Shown here piece by piece: positions 6,531 to 7,350 of a stretch of DNA of 7,350 nt. Position numbers and translations under genes: made by a program. Source of the DNA: Geobacteraceae bacterium (GTDB lineage Bacteria; Desulfobacterota; Desulfuromonadia; Desulfuromonadales; Geopsychrobacteraceae); assembly GCA_027064785.1 (NCBI GenBank), contig JAMOPE010000382.1, positions 1-7,350 of the forward strand. The letters run 5' to 3'. Positions within the stretch are counted from its first letter, which is position 1, and each line of letters starts with the position of its first letter. Under the pieces are notes generated by a model that saw nothing but the letters and a program-made list of their open reading frames with translations, did not search any database and was not told the DNA's origin.

Positions 6531-6896
6531 ATGGTTCAACCCGATGCCAGTCCACTCTATACCGCAATCTATTCCCTCGTGCGATGTATCCCAACCGGGC
6601 AGGTCACCACTTATGGACGGATTGCAGCACAAGTCGGCTGCACTGCCCGCACCGTCGGCTTTGCCATGGCGGCACTTCCGGCAGAAAACGATGTACCATG
6701 GCAGCGGGTTATCAACAGTCAGGGGAAAATCAGTTCAAGAACCGACGGTGAGGGAAATTTACTGCAACGCAGCCTTCTGGAAAACGAAGAAATTCAATTC
6801 AACCAGAATGGCAGAATTGAACTGAAGAAATATCTGTGGGAAGGGGAACAGTCAGAACAAGAGCAATTAGAACAAATACGGGATAAACATTTTTGA
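6531..6896 (+). CDS. Alkyltransferase-like (ATL) protein, MGMT/Ada-C family without the catalytic Cys
   Basis: This 121-residue protein matches the DNA-binding domain of O6-methylguanine-DNA methyltransferases: YTAIYSLVRCIPTGQVTTYGRIA (10-32), then the helix ARTVGFAMAALP (39-50). The lesion-flipping Tyr (Y28) and the arginine finger (R40) are in place. The active-site motif PCHRV reads PWQRV (56-60): Trp57 replaces the acceptor Cys and Gln replaces His, so it cannot accept an alkyl group. This is the definition of the ATL subfamily, which binds O6-alkylguanine and, in studied members, hands the lesion to nucleotide excision repair. Length fits ATLs (about 100-120). The tail after residue 100 (YLWEGEQSEQEQLEQ) is Glu/Gln-rich and probably not conserved. 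It is the last gene of the efflux operon, eight bases after the pump, and its 3' end overlaps the convergent methyltransferase gene by 30 bases. A role in the pump's physiology is inference. Confidence 0.9.
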   Translation: MVQPDASPLYTAIYSLVRCIPTGQVTTYGRIAAQVGCTARTVGFAMAALPAENDVPWQRVINSQGKISSRTDGEGNLLQRSLLENEEIQFNQNGRIELKKYLWEGEQSEQEQLEQIRDKHF

Positions 6897-7350
6897 ATTC
6901 TGTTTGTAGGTCACGTAATCATCACCAAAGAAATCAATATTCTCCCGTTCTTCCACCCTGGCCGTCAGAATAAGAGCTGCGGTCACAACCACAACGACTA
7001 CACCCGTCAGAAGATCAATCTGCTTGAGAAATGCCCCCCAACCCAGCAACAACAACGATGTGTACATGGGGTGTCGTATATATTTGTACAAGCCATCGAC
7101 AACCAGATTTTGAGTATTCTCAAACGACAAATTTTCTGGCGCCGATTGGCGTTCTCCCCGCCCACCAACCTTTTTCAATAATCCGATACTGTTAATCACC
7201 AACACAACTGAAGCAAACAACATTAGCCAAGAAAGAATATGTAGCGGAGAAAACGGCCGATCAAACCAGACCGGCTGGTTATACAACACCAGAGCGGCAA
7301 TCCCGACAAAGGCAAAGTAGCGATAAAACCCATGGGAATGGGGATTATGC
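6867..7350 (-). CDS. Isoprenylcysteine carboxyl methyltransferase-like membrane protein (5' end outside window)
   Basis: This is an integral-membrane, SAM-dependent methyltransferase-like protein of the ICMT/PEMT superfamily. The C-terminal half has the family's two signatures: LVVDGLYKYIRHPMY (RHPMY encoded at 7062-7076), and an EE-containing helix followed by FGDDYVTYKQ and a final MFIPYLF. At least three hydrophobic segments are visible, including LHILSWLMLFASVVLVINS and the pair flanking ILTARVEERE. A GTG at 7287-7289 could be taken as a start, but reading upstream in the same frame stays open to the window edge and encodes HGFYRYFAFVGIAAL, a plausible further membrane helix. The gene is therefore incomplete here and the GTG is internal. 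The natural substrate is unknown for most bacterial members, so no specific reaction can be assigned. It converges on and overlaps the ATL gene by 30 bases. Confidence 0.85.
   Translation of the reverse strand, partial: HNPHSHGFYRYFAFVGIAALVLYNQPVWFDRPFSPLHILSWLMLFASVVLVINSIGLLKKVGGRGERQSAPENLSFENTQNLVVDGLYKYIRHPMYTSLLLLGWGAFLKQIDLLTGVVVVVVTAALILTARVEERENIDFFGDDYVTYKQNSKMFIPYLF

Noticed and set aside
6840..6880. Repeated GAACA-like units near the ATL 3' end, considered as a tandem repeat
   Set aside because: They are irregularly spaced and explained by Glu-Gln codons in the protein tail.

Overview
The window reads as a compact, gene-dense chromosomal segment of a Gram-negative bacterium. The evidence is an outer-membrane TolC-type channel with a signal peptide, an inner-membrane-anchored HlyD/EmrA-type adaptor and a sigma-54 activator. 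The combination of a Liv-type amino-acid ABC transporter, a PAS/sigma-54 activator and moderate GC content would suit the Desulfuromonadales/Geobacter-like (former delta-proteobacterial) group. That placement is an impression, not something the sequence proves.

Left end (1-1755): the 3' part of a LivF-type ATPase gene (branched-chain amino-acid ABC importer), followed 18 bases later by a complete PAS-AAA+-HTH sigma-54-dependent activator. The activator probably regulates the adjacent transporter or a catabolic pathway lying outside the window.

Centre (1756-6896): a 110-base AT-rich gap carries a sigma-70-like promoter and a short palindrome that would overlap the transcription start. From it runs a tightly packed five-gene operon: TolC-like outer-membrane channel, TetR-family repressor, EmrA-type adaptor, EmrB/QacA-type 14-helix MFS pump, and a small alkyltransferase-like (ATL) DNA-repair protein. 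Junctions are TGATG (1-base overlap), ATGA (4-base overlap), a 3-base gap and an 8-base gap, so translational coupling is likely throughout. The three transport genes make a complete tripartite pump spanning both membranes. The TetR protein is the obvious local sensor and autorepressor, and the palindrome is its best candidate operator. The ATL protein at the end is not a usual member of such operons and is the most thought-provoking part of the window: it links recognition of O6-alkylguanine lesions to drug export.

Right end (6867-7350): on the minus strand, a membrane methyltransferase of the isoprenylcysteine carboxyl methyltransferase-like family runs off the window edge. Its 3' end overlaps that of the ATL gene by 30 bases, tail to tail. 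No RNA genes, CRISPR arrays, insertion sequences or phage genes were seen.
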